The notes: generated from the letters alone by a model not told the origin. DNA of 64,000 nt from Geobacter sp. SVR (GCF_016865365.1 NZ_AP024469.1:1883501-1947500); one strand, 5' to 3'; counted from the first letter of the stretch, positions 16,975-26,248 are shown. Program-made: numbers and translations.

Positions 16975-17553
16975 ATGGTATCGCCTAGAAACATCAGGCT
17001 CGTACTGGCCACACTTGTCATAGCGACGATCATCGGCCTGATGGCCGCCATCTTTCTGAAGAGTTCGCGATCGGCTCCCCCCCCGGAGCCGATGTCCCGG
17101 CAGCTTTCCCAGAACATTGACATCGCTCTTAACAATGCACGTTTTACCGAGATGCGCGATGGCACCGTAGCCTGGGAGCTCATCGCGGAGCGGGCCGCTT
17201 ATGACAAGACGGGCGAGCTGGCGCGCCTGACCGGCATCCGGTTGACTTTTGCAAAACCCCAGGCCGCTGATACGATTGTAGTAACAGCCGAGAAGGGCGA
17301 GTACTCGGACAAGAGCAAGAACATCCGGCTGATGGGCAAAGTCCACATGGAAACCGGCGAGGGCGCCACATTCGATACCACCTCGATCGAGTATCTGGCC
17401 AAGAGCTCCCTGCTGAGAACGAACGATCCGGTAAAGGTCCGTCACCAGCGGCTGGAACTGACAGCCCGGGGGATGGAACTGAAGGTGAAGGACCAGAAGG
17501 CACGTTTTGGCCGGCCTGTAGATGCGACAGTCGGCGGAGTTGAATTACGGTAG
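16975..17553 (+). CDS. lptC: LPS export protein LptC
   Basis: 192 residues; one N-terminal membrane anchor (IRLVLATLVIATIIGLMAAIFL) and a periplasmic beta-jellyroll of OstA/LptC type (DGTVAWELIAERAAYDKTGELARLTGIRLTF, SIEYLAKSSLLRTNDPVKVRH). LptC passes lipopolysaccharide from the LptBFG transporter to LptA. No Shine-Dalgarno is visible before ATG 16975, which fits the nearly leaderless transcript suggested by the promoter just upstream. Gene order kdsC-lptC-lptA-lptB is the conserved proteobacterial one. Confidence 0.88.
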   Translation: MVSPRNIRLVLATLVIATIIGLMAAIFLKSSRSAPPPEPMSRQLSQNIDIALNNARFTEMRDGTVAWELIAERAAYDKTGELARLTGIRLTFAKPQAADTIVVTAEKGEYSDKSKNIRLMGKVHMETGEGATFDTTSIEYLAKSSLLRTNDPVKVRHQRLELTARGMELKVKDQKARFGRPVDATVGGVELR

Positions 17554-17568
17554 TATTGTAGGTTATCG

Positions 17569-18084
17569 ATGAAGATCCTGTTTATCCTGTGTTTATCCCT
17601 GCTTTTCGTCAATCCGGCCCTGGCCGTGGCTCCAGCCGGCAGCGGCCACAAGGACCGTTCCAACCTGCAGATCACGATCAAGTCCGATGAGCTGGTTACG
17701 GACAACAAGGGCAGAACCGCCGTCTTCACGGGCAAGGTGATTGCAAAACAAGGCGATATCGTTATTTACGCCGATAAGGTCACGATCAATTACGGCACCA
17801 AGAAGGAAGAGGTGGAGCGGATCGAGACCGAGGGAAACGTCCGCATCATCCAGGAGAACCGCACCGGCATGGCGGATCGCGCCAATTACTACAGCAAGGA
17901 AGGGCGCATTACCCTGACCGGCAATCCCAAGCTCATGCAGGGTGGTGACACGCTCACCGGCGAAAACATCACCTATTTCCTTGACGAAGACCGCAGCATA
18001 GTTACCAGCGGTACCAACAAACGAGTTGAGGCGGTCATTCAGCCGCCGGCCAGGAAGGGCAATGCAGCACCAGCATCCCGCTGA
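17569..18084 (+). CDS. lptA: LPS transport periplasmic protein LptA
   Basis: 171 residues, Sec signal peptide [21 protein letters not shown], then an OstA domain: [40 protein letters not shown] and [31 protein letters not shown]. Forms the periplasmic bridge that carries LPS to LptD. The last 23 nt overlap lptB. Confidence 0.92.
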   Translation: MKILFILCLSLLFVNPALAVAPAGSGHKDRSNLQITIKSDELVTDNKGRTAVFTGKVIAKQGDIVIYADKVTINYGTKKEEVERIETEGNVRIIQENRTGMADRANYYSKEGRITLTGNPKLMQGGDTLTGENITYFLDEDRSIVTSGTNKRVEAVIQPPARKGNAAPASR

Positions 18085-18808
18085 TCCGTTGAAACTCCGG
18101 ACCCAGGGGCTGCAGAAAAGCTACGGCGGCCGCCATGTGGTGCGAGGGGTTGATCTCTCCATCGAAGCGGGGCAGGTGGTCGGACTGCTGGGCCCCAACG
18201 GTGCCGGCAAGACCACGACGTTCTACATGGTGGTGGGGCTGGCCCGTCCCGACGAAGGCCATGTCTTCATCGGCGACGAGGAGATCACCTCCCTGCCGAT
18301 GTACCAGAGGGCGCGGAGGGGCATCAGTTACCTGCCCCAGGAGGCCTCGGTCTTCCGCAAGCTGACCGTTGCCCAGAACCTGCTGGCGATCCTGGAAACG
18401 GTCGAGCCTGACCGCAGTACCCGCGAGAGCCGGATGGAAGAGCTGCTGAACGAGTTCAGCATCACGCACATCGCCGGCAGCATGGGATACGCCCTGTCAG
18501 GGGGGGAACGGCGCCGGGTCGAAATCGCCCGGGCTCTGATCATCAACCCGGCTTTCATCCTGCTGGACGAACCGTTTGCCGGCATAGACCCGATCGCCGT
18601 GGCCGACATCCAGAACCTGATCGTTTCGCTCAAACGGCGCGATATCGGTATCCTGATCTCCGATCACAACGTGCGCGAGACCCTCGGGGTCTGCGACGTG
18701 GCCTACATCATGAGCAGCGGTGAGGTGCTGGAGTTTGGCACACCCGACGAGATCGCCTCCAGCAGCAGGGCCCGGGCGGTGTATCTGGGAGATGATTTCC
18801 GGCTGTGA
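18062..18808 (+). CDS. lptB: LPS export ABC transporter ATPase LptB
   Basis: 248 residues from ATG 18062, inside the end of lptA. Walker [19 protein letters not shown]-loop near [14 protein letters not shown], signature [15 protein letters not shown], Walker [17 protein letters not shown] and H-loop SDHNVRETL. The YLPQEASVF segment is specific to LptB. Powers LPS extraction with LptF and LptG, which are not in this window. rpoN follows 57 nt later, the conserved order. Confidence 0.96.
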   Translation: MQHQHPADPLKLRTQGLQKSYGGRHVVRGVDLSIEAGQVVGLLGPNGAGKTTTFYMVVGLARPDEGHVFIGDEEITSLPMYQRARRGISYLPQEASVFRKLTVAQNLLAILETVEPDRSTRESRMEELLNEFSITHIAGSMGYALSGGERRRVEIARALIINPAFILLDEPFAGIDPIAVADIQNLIVSLKRRDIGILISDHNVRETLGVCDVAYIMSSGEVLEFGTPDEIASSSRARAVYLGDDFRL

Positions 18809-18865
18809 TCCTCAATCCTTTTTTGTTAAAATTCAGACAGATGATCCTCCAGAGGTAAGACAGGC

Positions 18866-20305
18866 ATGGCCATGGAGATGCGCCAACAACTGAAGATGAC
18901 CCAGCAACTGGTGATGACCCCCCAGTTGCAGCAGGCCATCAAACTGCTCCAACTGACCCGCCTGGAGCTTCAGGATGTGGTGCGGCAGGAACTGGAAGAA
19001 AACCCGCTGCTGGAAGAGACGCTCGAGGCGGAAGAGGTCCGCGAGCCCGAGCCTTTGGAGTCGGCCGAAAAAGAGGTCGAACCCGGCAACACGGTGGAAG
19101 AGTTCCGCGAAGTGGAGACCGGCGACGACACCCTGCGCGATTGGGACAGCTACCTGGACGGGTACAATTACAGTTCCGGCGAACAGTTCGGGGGGGAGGA
19201 CGACCGCCCTTCCTTCGAAAACCTGCTGACCCGCAAAGGCACCCTGGTCGATCATCTCTTGTGGCAGCTTCACATGGGGCACTTCAGTGTTGAAGAAGTG
19301 CGTATCGGCGAGGAGATCATCGGCAATATCGATGAGGGGGGCTACCTGCGGTCATCCCTGGAGGAGATCTGTCAGGCATGCTCCCTGGATGAAGAGTCGG
19401 TGCTGCCGGTGCTGGAGCGTATTCAGGAATTCGATCCGACCGGTGTCGGGGCGCGCGATCTGCGGGAATGCCTGCTGATTCAGGCCCGTTTCCTGGGGAT
19501 GCAGGGGAGCGTGGTCGAGCGGATTCTGCTCCATCACCTGAAAGACCTGGAGACCCGCAAATACAAGGAAATCGGGCGTGCCCTGGGGGTCGACCTGAAC
19601 CAGGTGCTGGTGGCGGCCAAGATCATCGGCGGGCTCGATCCGCGGCCGGGCAGGATCTACGGCTCCGAGGACGTGCACTATATCTCTCCGGATATCTTCG
19701 TTTCGAAGCTGGGCGATGAGTACGTGGTCATGCTGAACGAAGAAGGGTTGCCCAACCTGAAGGTAAGCCCGTTTTATGCGGAAGCGCGCAGCAATGGTTC
19801 GGTCGATTCCCGTGCCGAGGAATACATCGGCGAAAAGATGCGGTCCGCCATGTGGCTGATCAAGAGCATCCAGCAGCGGCAACGCACGATCTATCGAGTC
19901 GCCAAGAGCATCATCCGGTTTCAGCGCGAGTTTCTCGACCGTGGTATCGATTATCTGCGGCCGCTGGTGCTGCGCGATGTGGCCGAGGACATCGGCATGC
20001 ACGAATCGACCATCAGCCGCGTAACCACCAACAAATACATGCAGACTCCCCAGGGGCTGTTCGAACTGAAGTATTTCTTCAACAGTGGGCTCTCCACCAG
20101 CGGTGGGGATTTTGTCGCCTCCGAGAGCGTCAAGAACCGCATCAAGGAGATTATTGAAAAGGAAGATTGCCGGAAACCGCTTTCAGACCAGAAAATCGCC
20201 GAGATGCTGTCGGGCGAAACGGTCAACATCGCCCGGCGCACGGTCACCAAGTACCGCGAAGTGTTGAAGATCGGCTCTTCATCGGAGCGTAAACGACATT
20301 TTTGA
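18866..20305 (+). CDS. rpoN: RNA polymerase sigma-54 factor
   Basis: 479 residues. Region I is Gln/Leu rich (RQQLKMTQQLVMTPQLQQAIKL), region II acidic (LEAEEVREPEPLESAEKEVE), and region III contains the core-binding and HTH parts (VAEDIGMHESTISRVTTNKYMQ). The C-terminal RpoN box is ARRTVTKYRE, contacting the -24 element. Directs genes activated by enhancer-binding proteins such as the one at 28927. The start could also be the ATG at 18872. No strong terminator follows. Confidence 0.97.
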   Translation: MAMEMRQQLKMTQQLVMTPQLQQAIKLLQLTRLELQDVVRQELEENPLLEETLEAEEVREPEPLESAEKEVEPGNTVEEFREVETGDDTLRDWDSYLDGYNYSSGEQFGGEDDRPSFENLLTRKGTLVDHLLWQLHMGHFSVEEVRIGEEIIGNIDEGGYLRSSLEEICQACSLDEESVLPVLERIQEFDPTGVGARDLRECLLIQARFLGMQGSVVERILLHHLKDLETRKYKEIGRALGVDLNQVLVAAKIIGGLDPRPGRIYGSEDVHYISPDIFVSKLGDEYVVMLNEEGLPNLKVSPFYAEARSNGSVDSRAEEYIGEKMRSAMWLIKSIQQRQRTIYRVAKSIIRFQREFLDRGIDYLRPLVLRDVAEDIGMHESTISRVTTNKYMQTPQGLFELKYFFNSGLSTSGGDFVASESVKNRIKEIIEKEDCRKPLSDQKIAEMLSGETVNIARRTVTKYREVLKIGSSSERKRHF

Positions 20306-20342
20306 CCGGATATATCACTGGATGGCAGAATCTGTCTCCAGC

Positions 20343-20363
20343 CGCGCGGACAGGCGCCGCGCG
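20343..20363 (+). terminator. GC hairpin between rpoN and hpf
   Basis: CGCGCGG (20343-20349) pairs with CCGCGCG (20357-20363). A T-run begins only some 15 nt later (20379-20385), so this is a weak terminator or attenuator candidate. Confidence 0.3.
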
Positions 20364-20439
20364 CTTCCTGGGTGGTACTTTTTTTGGCTGAAGTATTTTT
20401 GAAGTGTGTTTCTGACACGACACCACACGAGGAGGAAGT

Positions 20440-20991
20440 ATGCAAGTAACAACGACTTTCAGGCACATGGAACAGAGTGAGGCTCTCAAATCGTACGCCG
20501 AGGAGAAGCTCGAGAGAGTAGCGAAGTACATCGACGAGCCGATCAGCGCCCAGGTCTTTCTTGTTGTGGAAAAGAAGATCCGTCATATCGTCGAGATCGT
20601 CATCAACGCCAAGGGCATCAGCACCAAGGCTTCCGAAGCCACCAACGACATGTATGCCTCCGTGGATGCGGTAATCGACAAGATCGAGCGCCAGCTCAAG
20701 CGCTACAAGGAAAAGATCAAGGCCCACAAGCCCAATGGTGAAGAACACGGGCGTCAGATCTCCAAGAAGATCTTCTCGGCGGAGAGCATTGATGAAGCCA
20801 GTGCCGAACCGGTCGTCATCAGGACCAAAACCGAAACCGCCAAGCCGATGTCGGTGGAGGAGGCGGTCATGCAGATGGACCTGCTGCACAAGGATTTCAT
20901 TGTCTTCACCGACGCCGTCAGCAGCGAAATCAACGTGCTTTACCGTCGCAAGGACAGCAACTACGGCTTGATTGAGCCGCAGCGGAGTTAG
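20440..20991 (+). CDS. hpf: Ribosome hibernation-promoting factor, long form
   Basis: 183 residues, so long HPF. N-terminal S30AE domain (MQVTTTFRHMEQSEALKSYAEEKLERVAKYI) binds the 30S decoding channel. After a charged linker (IDKIERQLKRYKEKIKAHK) comes the C-terminal dimerisation domain (MSVEEAVMQMDLLHKDFIVFTDAVSSEINVLYRRKDSNYGLIEP), which brings two 70S together as 100S. Preceded by GAGGAGG. Neighbourhood with rpoN is conserved among proteobacteria. A hairpin separates it from hprK. Confidence 0.95.
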   Translation: MQVTTTFRHMEQSEALKSYAEEKLERVAKYIDEPISAQVFLVVEKKIRHIVEIVINAKGISTKASEATNDMYASVDAVIDKIERQLKRYKEKIKAHKPNGEEHGRQISKKIFSAESIDEASAEPVVIRTKTETAKPMSVEEAVMQMDLLHKDFIVFTDAVSSEINVLYRRKDSNYGLIEPQRS

Positions 20992-21001
20992 GTTTGCGAG
21001 C

Positions 21002-21025
21002 AGGGGCGTCCTTGTGGGCGCCCCT
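21002..21025 (+). promoter_or_regulatory. Hairpin between hpf and hprK
   Basis: AGGGGCG (21002-21008) pairs with CGCCCCT (21019-21025), extended inside by CC/GG pairs. No U-run. It ends just before the Shine-Dalgarno of hprK and may slow translation or processing. Confidence 0.4.
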
Positions 21026-21037
21026 GCGGAGATATCC

Positions 21038-21997
21038 TTGGACGGAATCAGTCTATCAATACAGGAAATCCTGAGTGACACGGAATACGGACTCGGACTG
21101 GCACTGCTGGCCGGGCAACGCGGCCTTGTAAACCGGATTTCCAGCTCGCGCATCCAAAAGCCGGGGCTGGCTCTGGCCGGGTACACCGAACATCTGCACC
21201 CGGACCGGATCCAGGTGCTGGGCAACACCGAAATCTCCTACCTGAACAAGATGGACGACCGTCTGGCGCTCGAGTGCCTTGAAACGCTCTGTTCCTTTCC
21301 GATCTCCTGTTTCATAATCACCAAAGGGCTGGTCCCTCCCGCTTTCTTTCTCGACACGGTCGAAAAGGGGGGCATTCCGGCTCTCAACACACCGCTTCAA
21401 TCCTCCACCTTCATCTCCCTGATCACAAAGTTCCTGGAGGAGCGCCTGCTCCCCACCACTCACCTGCACGGCGTGCTGGTCGATGTCCTGGGAGTCGGCA
21501 TTCTGCTGACCGGCAAAAGCGGCATAGGCAAGAGCGAGTGCGCATTGGACCTGGTGATTCGAGGGCATCGCTTGGTGGCCGATGACATGGTCTTCATCAA
21601 GAAAAAAATGCCGGCAGCACTGGTGGGACAGTCGGAGCAGGCCATCCAGCACCTGATGGAGATTCGCGGCCTTGGGATCATCAATATCAAGGACCTCTAT
21701 GGGGTTTCCTCGATCAGGGATAAGAAGATCATCGACATGATGCTGGAACTGATGGAGTGGGATCCGGCCCAGGAGTACGACCGGCTCGGCGTGGATGACC
21801 GCTACACGACCATCCTGGGGGTGGACATCCCCCACCTGATCATCCCGGTTCGTCCCGGGCGCAACCTGGGGTCGATCATTGAGGTTGCTGCACGCAATTT
21901 TCTGCTCAAGGGAATGGGCTATCATTCGGCACGCGATTTTCAGGAACGGCTGCTGTCCCGTCTGGAAGTGCGGCCACTGGGCGACGAGGTGGAATAG
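21038..21997 (+). CDS. hprK: HPr kinase/phosphorylase
   Basis: 319 residues from TTG 21038 (MDGISLSIQEILSD), which has GGAG 7 nt upstream; the frame is open to 20972 but that would overlap hpf and lacks a ribosome site. N-terminal HPrK domain, then the kinase domain with Walker A GKSGIGKSE (residues about 159-167), the signature RGLGIINIKDLYG, and the C-terminal GYHSARDFQERLL. Phosphorylates or dephosphorylates Ser46 of HPr, which is present (ptsH at 24238). Next to rapZ with a 2-nt gap. Confidence 0.93.
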   Translation: MDGISLSIQEILSDTEYGLGLALLAGQRGLVNRISSSRIQKPGLALAGYTEHLHPDRIQVLGNTEISYLNKMDDRLALECLETLCSFPISCFIITKGLVPPAFFLDTVEKGGIPALNTPLQSSTFISLITKFLEERLLPTTHLHGVLVDVLGVGILLTGKSGIGKSECALDLVIRGHRLVADDMVFIKKKMPAALVGQSEQAIQHLMEIRGLGIINIKDLYGVSSIRDKKIIDMMLELMEWDPAQEYDRLGVDDRYTTILGVDIPHLIIPVRPGRNLGSIIEVAARNFLLKGMGYHSARDFQERLLSRLEVRPLGDEVE

Positions 21998-21999
21998 GA

Positions 22000-22863
22000 A
22001 TGCGGGTTCTGGTCATCACCGGTATGTCCGGTTCGGGCAAGTCCACTGCGGTCAGGGCGCTGGAGGACAACGGGTTTTACTGCATCGACAACCTTCCGGT
22101 GGGGCTTTTCAAGCGGTTCGTCGATCTGCTCGAAAAATCGGGAGAGGCCTTCAAAGGAGTGGCGCTGGTGGCCGACATTCGCGGCGGCGAACTTATCAAG
22201 GGCTACGAACATGTCTTCAAACAGTTGACGAAATCGGGGCACGTTGTCGAGATATTCTATTTCGATGCCACTGATGAAGCGCTGATCCGCCGTTTCTCCG
22301 AGACGCGTCGCCGGCATCCGGCAGCTGAAAACTGTACGGTCATCGAGGGAATCCGCATCGAGCGGGAGCGCCTGTCGGGCCTCCGCCAGATTGCGACACG
22401 TTCGATCGACACTTCGGAGCTGAACGTGCATCAGCTCCGGGAGCTGATTCTCAACATCGTCCACGGAAAGGCGCAGGACCATCTCTTCGTGATCGAGGTG
22501 CAGTCATTCGGGTACCGTTACGGGGTACCGCTGGAATCGAGCATCGTCATGGACGTGCGCTTCCTTCCCAACCCCTATTTCGTACCCGAGCTGAAGGCCG
22601 GCTCCGGACGCGACGATGCCGTGCGCGAGTATGTAATCGACGATCCCCGGACCGCCGCCTTCATGGACAACTTCTTTCCATTGCTCGACATGCTCGTTCC
22701 GGCCCACCGGCAGGAAGGCAAATCCTATCTGACCATTTCAATCGGCTGTACCGGCGGGCGGCACCGCTCGGTAGCCATTGCCGAGGCCACCGGCATGCAT
22801 CTGCAGACGCTGTGGCCGACGGTACGCATTACGCACAGGGACATAGAAAAGGGGCAGCAATGA
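22000..22863 (+). CDS. rapZ: RNase adapter / nucleotide-binding protein RapZ
   Basis: 287 residues. Walker A GMSGSGKST at 8-16; DNLPVGLF and the family motif SFGYRYGVP; C-terminal IGCTGGRHRSVAIAEATG. In enterobacteria RapZ binds glucosamine 6-phosphate and presents the GlmZ sRNA to RNase E; outside them the role is less certain. Its ATPase or GTPase activity is weak. The stop overlaps the next start by 4 nt. Position between hprK and PTS genes is conserved. Confidence 0.95.
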   Translation: MRVLVITGMSGSGKSTAVRALEDNGFYCIDNLPVGLFKRFVDLLEKSGEAFKGVALVADIRGGELIKGYEHVFKQLTKSGHVVEIFYFDATDEALIRRFSETRRRHPAAENCTVIEGIRIERERLSGLRQIATRSIDTSELNVHQLRELILNIVHGKAQDHLFVIEVQSFGYRYGVPLESSIVMDVRFLPNPYFVPELKAGSGRDDAVREYVIDDPRTAAFMDNFFPLLDMLVPAHRQEGKSYLTISIGCTGGRHRSVAIAEATGMHLQTLWPTVRITHRDIEKGQQ

Positions 22864-23252
22864 CAGGTTTGGTGCTGGTTACGCATGAAGGGCTTGCCGG
22901 AGCATTGCTCAAATCGGCTGAAATGATCGTCGGACCGATCGAGTGTTGTGAACAGGTGGAGGTGGCTCCGCAGGAGCGTGCCGAGGGAATCATGGGGCGT
23001 GTGGTTGCCGCCGTGGAAAAAGCCAGCGCCGACGGGGCGATCATCATGACTGACCTGTTCGGTGGTACCCCCTCCAATATGGCGATGTCCTTTCTGAAAG
23101 ATGGGCAGGTCGAAGTGTTGACCGGCGTCAACCTGCCGATGGTGATCGATTTCTGTTCGAAACGGGAACGGATGGGCGTTGGGGAACTGGCGACCGAACT
23201 GCAGAAGTGCGGCCGTGAAGGGATTATCAACGCCGGCGAATTTCTCCGGTAA
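22860..23252 (+). CDS. PTS mannose-type EIIA component
   Basis: 130 residues from ATG 22860, which overlaps the rapZ stop. Phosphorylatable His9 in MTGLVLVTHEGLAGALLKSAE, and DLFGGTPSNMAMSFL, typical of the EIIA-Man fold. Receives phosphate from HPr. No EIIB, EIIC or EIID gene is in this window, so a regulatory rather than a transport function is likely (inference). Confidence 0.9.
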   Translation: MTGLVLVTHEGLAGALLKSAEMIVGPIECCEQVEVAPQERAEGIMGRVVAAVEKASADGAIIMTDLFGGTPSNMAMSFLKDGQVEVLTGVNLPMVIDFCSKRERMGVGELATELQKCGREGIINAGEFLR

Positions 23253-23279
23253 TCCTCATTCCGGCGTGGCGGCGTTAAG

Positions 23280-23307
23280 GCGAGGCTGTTTTTCATGCCT
23301 CGCTTTT
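23280..23307 (+). terminator. Intrinsic terminator after the EIIA gene
   Basis: GCGAGGC (23280-23286) pairs with GCCTCGC (23297-23303), followed by TTTTG. It separates the regulatory PTS unit from the deacetylase. Confidence 0.6.
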
Positions 23308-23347
23308 GTTGTGCCCGGCGGAGGGAATACGTTAATTATTGAGTGAT

Positions 23348-24154
23348 ATGCAACGAATGATGATAATTGAAATGGGATGGTTCCTGCTGTTGATGGTCTG
23401 CGCCAGTCTGGCCTCGGCGGCGGAACCGGAGGGAACGTTGCCCCCGGGCCTGCGGGAGCGCATCGTCGCCCAGTTTGCGGGACGTACTCCCCACGCCTGG
23501 TCCGAGAGGGTCAAAGGGGTGCGCACCAGGCTGAAGAGCAGCGATAACGTGATGGCGTTGACCCTGGATGCCTGCGGCGGTGGCCATGGTTCCGGCTTCG
23601 ATGCGGCACTGATCCATTTTCTCGAGAAAGAGGCCATTCCGGCGACCCTGTTCGTCAACTCCCGCTGGATCGATGCCAATCCGGAACTGTTCAGGAGATT
23701 GTCGGACAATCCGCTCTTCGAAATAGCCAATCATGGCCTGATGCACCGTCCCGCCACGATTTCCGGACGCAGTATCTACGGTATCGCAGGCACACGGAAT
23801 GCCGCCGAACTGGTGGATGAAATCGAGGGCAATGCCGACAAGATCTCCCGCCTGACCGGGAAGCGCCCCCGCTATTACCGCTCAGGTACCGCCTATTACG
23901 ATGAAGTGGCGGTGGAGATTTCCTGCAGTCTAGGGCAAGAGGTGGTCGGTTTCTCCATTCTGGGGGATGCGGGAGCCACCTACCGCCGCGATCAGGTCAA
24001 AAAAGCACTGCTGGCTGCCAGGCCCGGCGACATAGCCCTGCTGCACATGAACCATCCCGAAGGAGAAACCGCAGCCGGTGTGATGGCAGCGGTGCCGGAA
24101 CTGAGACGGCGCGGGATGCGCTTTGTCAAGCTGTCCGAATATGAATTGGAGTGA
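23348..24154 (+). CDS. Secreted polysaccharide deacetylase-like protein
   Basis: About 268 residues. Several starts are possible (TTG 23339, ATG 23348, 23357, 23360 or 23372), all lacking a clear ribosome site. The N-terminus MGWFLLLMVCASLASAA is a Sec signal. NodB-like domain: VMALTLDACGGGHGSGFD replaces the usual TFDDG, in line with a subgroup having D-A-C-G; later motifs are NHGLMHRP (metal His), RYYRSGTAYYDE and DIALLHMNHPEG. Expected to act on a cell-wall or exopolysaccharide sugar in the periplasm. Sits between PTS genes without an obvious link. Confidence 0.82.
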   Translation: MQRMMIIEMGWFLLLMVCASLASAAEPEGTLPPGLRERIVAQFAGRTPHAWSERVKGVRTRLKSSDNVMALTLDACGGGHGSGFDAALIHFLEKEAIPATLFVNSRWIDANPELFRRLSDNPLFEIANHGLMHRPATISGRSIYGIAGTRNAAELVDEIEGNADKISRLTGKRPRYYRSGTAYYDEVAVEISCSLGQEVVGFSILGDAGATYRRDQVKKALLAARPGDIALLHMNHPEGETAAGVMAAVPELRRRGMRFVKLSEYELE

Positions 24155-24237
24155 CCGGCCAAGGAGGCTTTCCCGGCACTTCCACATCAGGCATCACGGC
24201 GTACGAAACCAGGCATAACAAAGGAAACGACAGAGAC

Positions 24238-24504
24238 ATGCTTCAGAAAGAATTCACCATCGTAAACAAACTGGGACTGCATGCCCGTGCTTCGGCGCTG
24301 TTCGTAAAAACCGCCAGCCGCTTTGCCTCCGACGTCAAGCTGGCCAAGGAAGAGGTGGAGGTCAACGGCAAGAGCATCATGGGTATCATGATGCTGGCCG
24401 CCTCGAAAGGGACAAAAGTCCGTCTGACGATCGGCGGTACCGACGAAGCCGAGGCGATGCAGTCCATGGGAGAGCTGATTGAAAATGGATTCGGCGAAGA
24501 ATAG
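24238..24504 (+). CDS. ptsH: Phosphocarrier protein HPr
   Basis: 88 residues from ATG 24238. Active-site His15 in KLGLHARASALFVKTASRF; regulatory Ser46 in VNGKSIMGIMMLAASKG, the target of HprK. Receives phosphate from EI (overlapping gene) and can pass it to the EIIA-Man at 22860. Its stop overlaps the likely ptsI start by 20 nt. Confidence 0.97.
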   Translation: MLQKEFTIVNKLGLHARASALFVKTASRFASDVKLAKEEVEVNGKSIMGIMMLAASKGTKVRLTIGGTDEAEAMQSMGELIENGFGEE

Positions 24505-26248
24505 CATGCAGCTGTTCCACGGTATTGCCGTCTCACCCGGCATTGCCGTGGGAAGACTGCGTGTCGTTGACCGCCGGAGGGTGCGGGTTGAGGAGTACGA
24601 GATTGCCCCTGCTGCCGTTGATGCCGAAGTTGAGCGCCTGCAGAATGCGGTGGAACGCACGCGCTCCGAACTGACCGCTCTCAGGGACCAGCTCCGGCAG
24701 ACCACCGGGGAAGAGCACCTGTTCTTCATCGAAACCCACCTGATGATCCTTTCCGACGAGCGGCTGTCCGGCGAAACCGCTTCCACGATCAGGACCGGCC
24801 TGATCAATGCCGAGGGGGCCTTGCGCCGCACCCTGCATAAATACCGCGAAATTTTTGCCGGCATCGAGGACGCTTACCTGCGCGAGCGCATCAGCGATGT
24901 GGAAACGGTGATCGAGAAGATCCTGCGCAACATGGCGGGCAAAAAGCACGCTCCGATCGTCCCCGAGGTCGGACAGACCGTGATCGCGGCCCATGATATT
25001 TCCCCGGCCGATATCCTGCAGATGGATCGCGACCGGGTGATCGGCATGGTCACCGAGATCGGCGGCAAGACCTCGCACGCCTCGATCCTGGCCAGGGCCT
25101 TCGAGCTGCCGGCTGTGGCAGGCGTCGAAGGGGTCACCGACGTGCTGCTGGACGGGGCGCCGGTCATACTGGACGGCCTGCGGGGCGAGCTGATCGTCAA
25201 TCCCGACCAGACGGTCTTTCTCGAGTACCTGCAGCGTAAACGGCATTACGAATACATGGAGTTCGAACGCCTCAAGCTGGCGGCGCTGCCTGCCGAGACA
25301 CAGGATGGCCGCCGCATCACGCTGAGAGGCAATGTCGAGGTTCCCGAGGAGGGGGCCTCGGTGCTGCGCCACGGCGGTGAAGGGGCCGGTCTCTACCGGA
25401 CGGAGATGCTTTTCATGAACCGTCCCGGATTGCCGGACGAGGAGGAACAGTATCGTATCTATGTCGCCATGCAGCAGGCGGTTGCCCCCCATATGCTCAC
25501 CATCAGGACGCTCGATCTCGGCGGAGACAAGCTGTTGAACGAAGCATCGGGCACGGCCGAACAGAACCCGGCCCTGGGAGTGCGGGCAATACGCTTGGCC
25601 CTGAACATGCCGGATGAGTTCAGAAAACAGTTGCGCGCCATTTTGCGCACCAGCGCCGCCGGTCCGGTCCGGATCATGTTTCCGATGATTTCGGGGCTGG
25701 AGGAGCTGCGCCGGGCGCTGGCTCTGCTGGATGAGGCCAGGCGGGAGCTGGATTCCGCCGGTATGGCCCATGACCGTGCCATCAAGGTCGGCATCATGAT
25801 CGAAGTCCCGTCGGCGGTGGTGGTGGCCGATCTGCTGGCCCGCGAGGTGGATTTTTTCAGCGTCGGTACCAACGATCTGATCCAGTACACACTTGCCATC
25901 GATCGTTCCAATGAAAACCTGGAGAATATGTTCCATCCGCTTCATCCGGCCATCCTCCGTTCGTTGCGCCGTATTGTGGAGGTTGCCCACGAAGCGGGCA
26001 TCGAGGCCTGCATCTGCGGTGAAATGGCGGGGGATCCGCTGTACCTGCCGGTGCTGCTGGGATTGGGGTTCGATGAGCTTTCCATGGCGGCGGCCTCCAT
26101 TCCGCGGGTAAAGCAGGTTCTTAGGCGCTGCACGATGGATCGGGTGGCCGAAATTGCCGAGGGTTGTTTTTCGTTTGCCACTGCCGGAGAGGCGGAGCTG
26201 TTCCTCAAACGTGCCATCACCAGGCATTTTGCTGAGAGCTTCGATTGA
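24485..26248 (+). CDS. ptsI: PTS enzyme I (phosphoenolpyruvate-protein phosphotransferase)
   Basis: 587 residues from ATG 24485, chosen because GGGAGAG lies 10 nt upstream inside ptsH; ATG 24506 (MQLFHGIAVSPG) is an alternative. N-terminal HPr-binding and phosphohistidine domain with His198 in GGKTSHASILARAFELPAVAG. C-terminal PEP-binding TIM barrel with TEMLFMNRPGLP, RTLDLGGDK, MFPMISG, DFFSVGTNDLIQYTLAIDR and EACICGEMAGDP. Transfers phosphate from PEP to HPr. Confidence 0.97.
   Translation: MDSAKNSMQLFHGIAVSPGIAVGRLRVVDRRRVRVEEYEIAPAAVDAEVERLQNAVERTRSELTALRDQLRQTTGEEHLFFIETHLMILSDERLSGETASTIRTGLINAEGALRRTLHKYREIFAGIEDAYLRERISDVETVIEKILRNMAGKKHAPIVPEVGQTVIAAHDISPADILQMDRDRVIGMVTEIGGKTSHASILARAFELPAVAGVEGVTDVLLDGAPVILDGLRGELIVNPDQTVFLEYLQRKRHYEYMEFERLKLAALPAETQDGRRITLRGNVEVPEEGASVLRHGGEGAGLYRTEMLFMNRPGLPDEEEQYRIYVAMQQAVAPHMLTIRTLDLGGDKLLNEASGTAEQNPALGVRAIRLALNMPDEFRKQLRAILRTSAAGPVRIMFPMISGLEELRRALALLDEARRELDSAGMAHDRAIKVGIMIEVPSAVVVADLLAREVDFFSVGTNDLIQYTLAIDRSNENLENMFHPLHPAILRSLRRIVEVAHEAGIEACICGEMAGDPLYLPVLLGLGFDELSMAAASIPRVKQVLRRCTMDRVAEIAEGCFSFATAGEAELFLKRAITRHFAESFD

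Noticed and set aside
20373..20390. Sigma-54-like GG/GC pattern before hpf
   Set aside because: The GG-GC distance is one base longer than the -24/-12 consensus and there is a T-run; not convincing.
19951..21228. 425-codon minus-strand ORF across rpoN, hpf and hprK
   Set aside because: Crosses three recognised genes on the other strand; no family.
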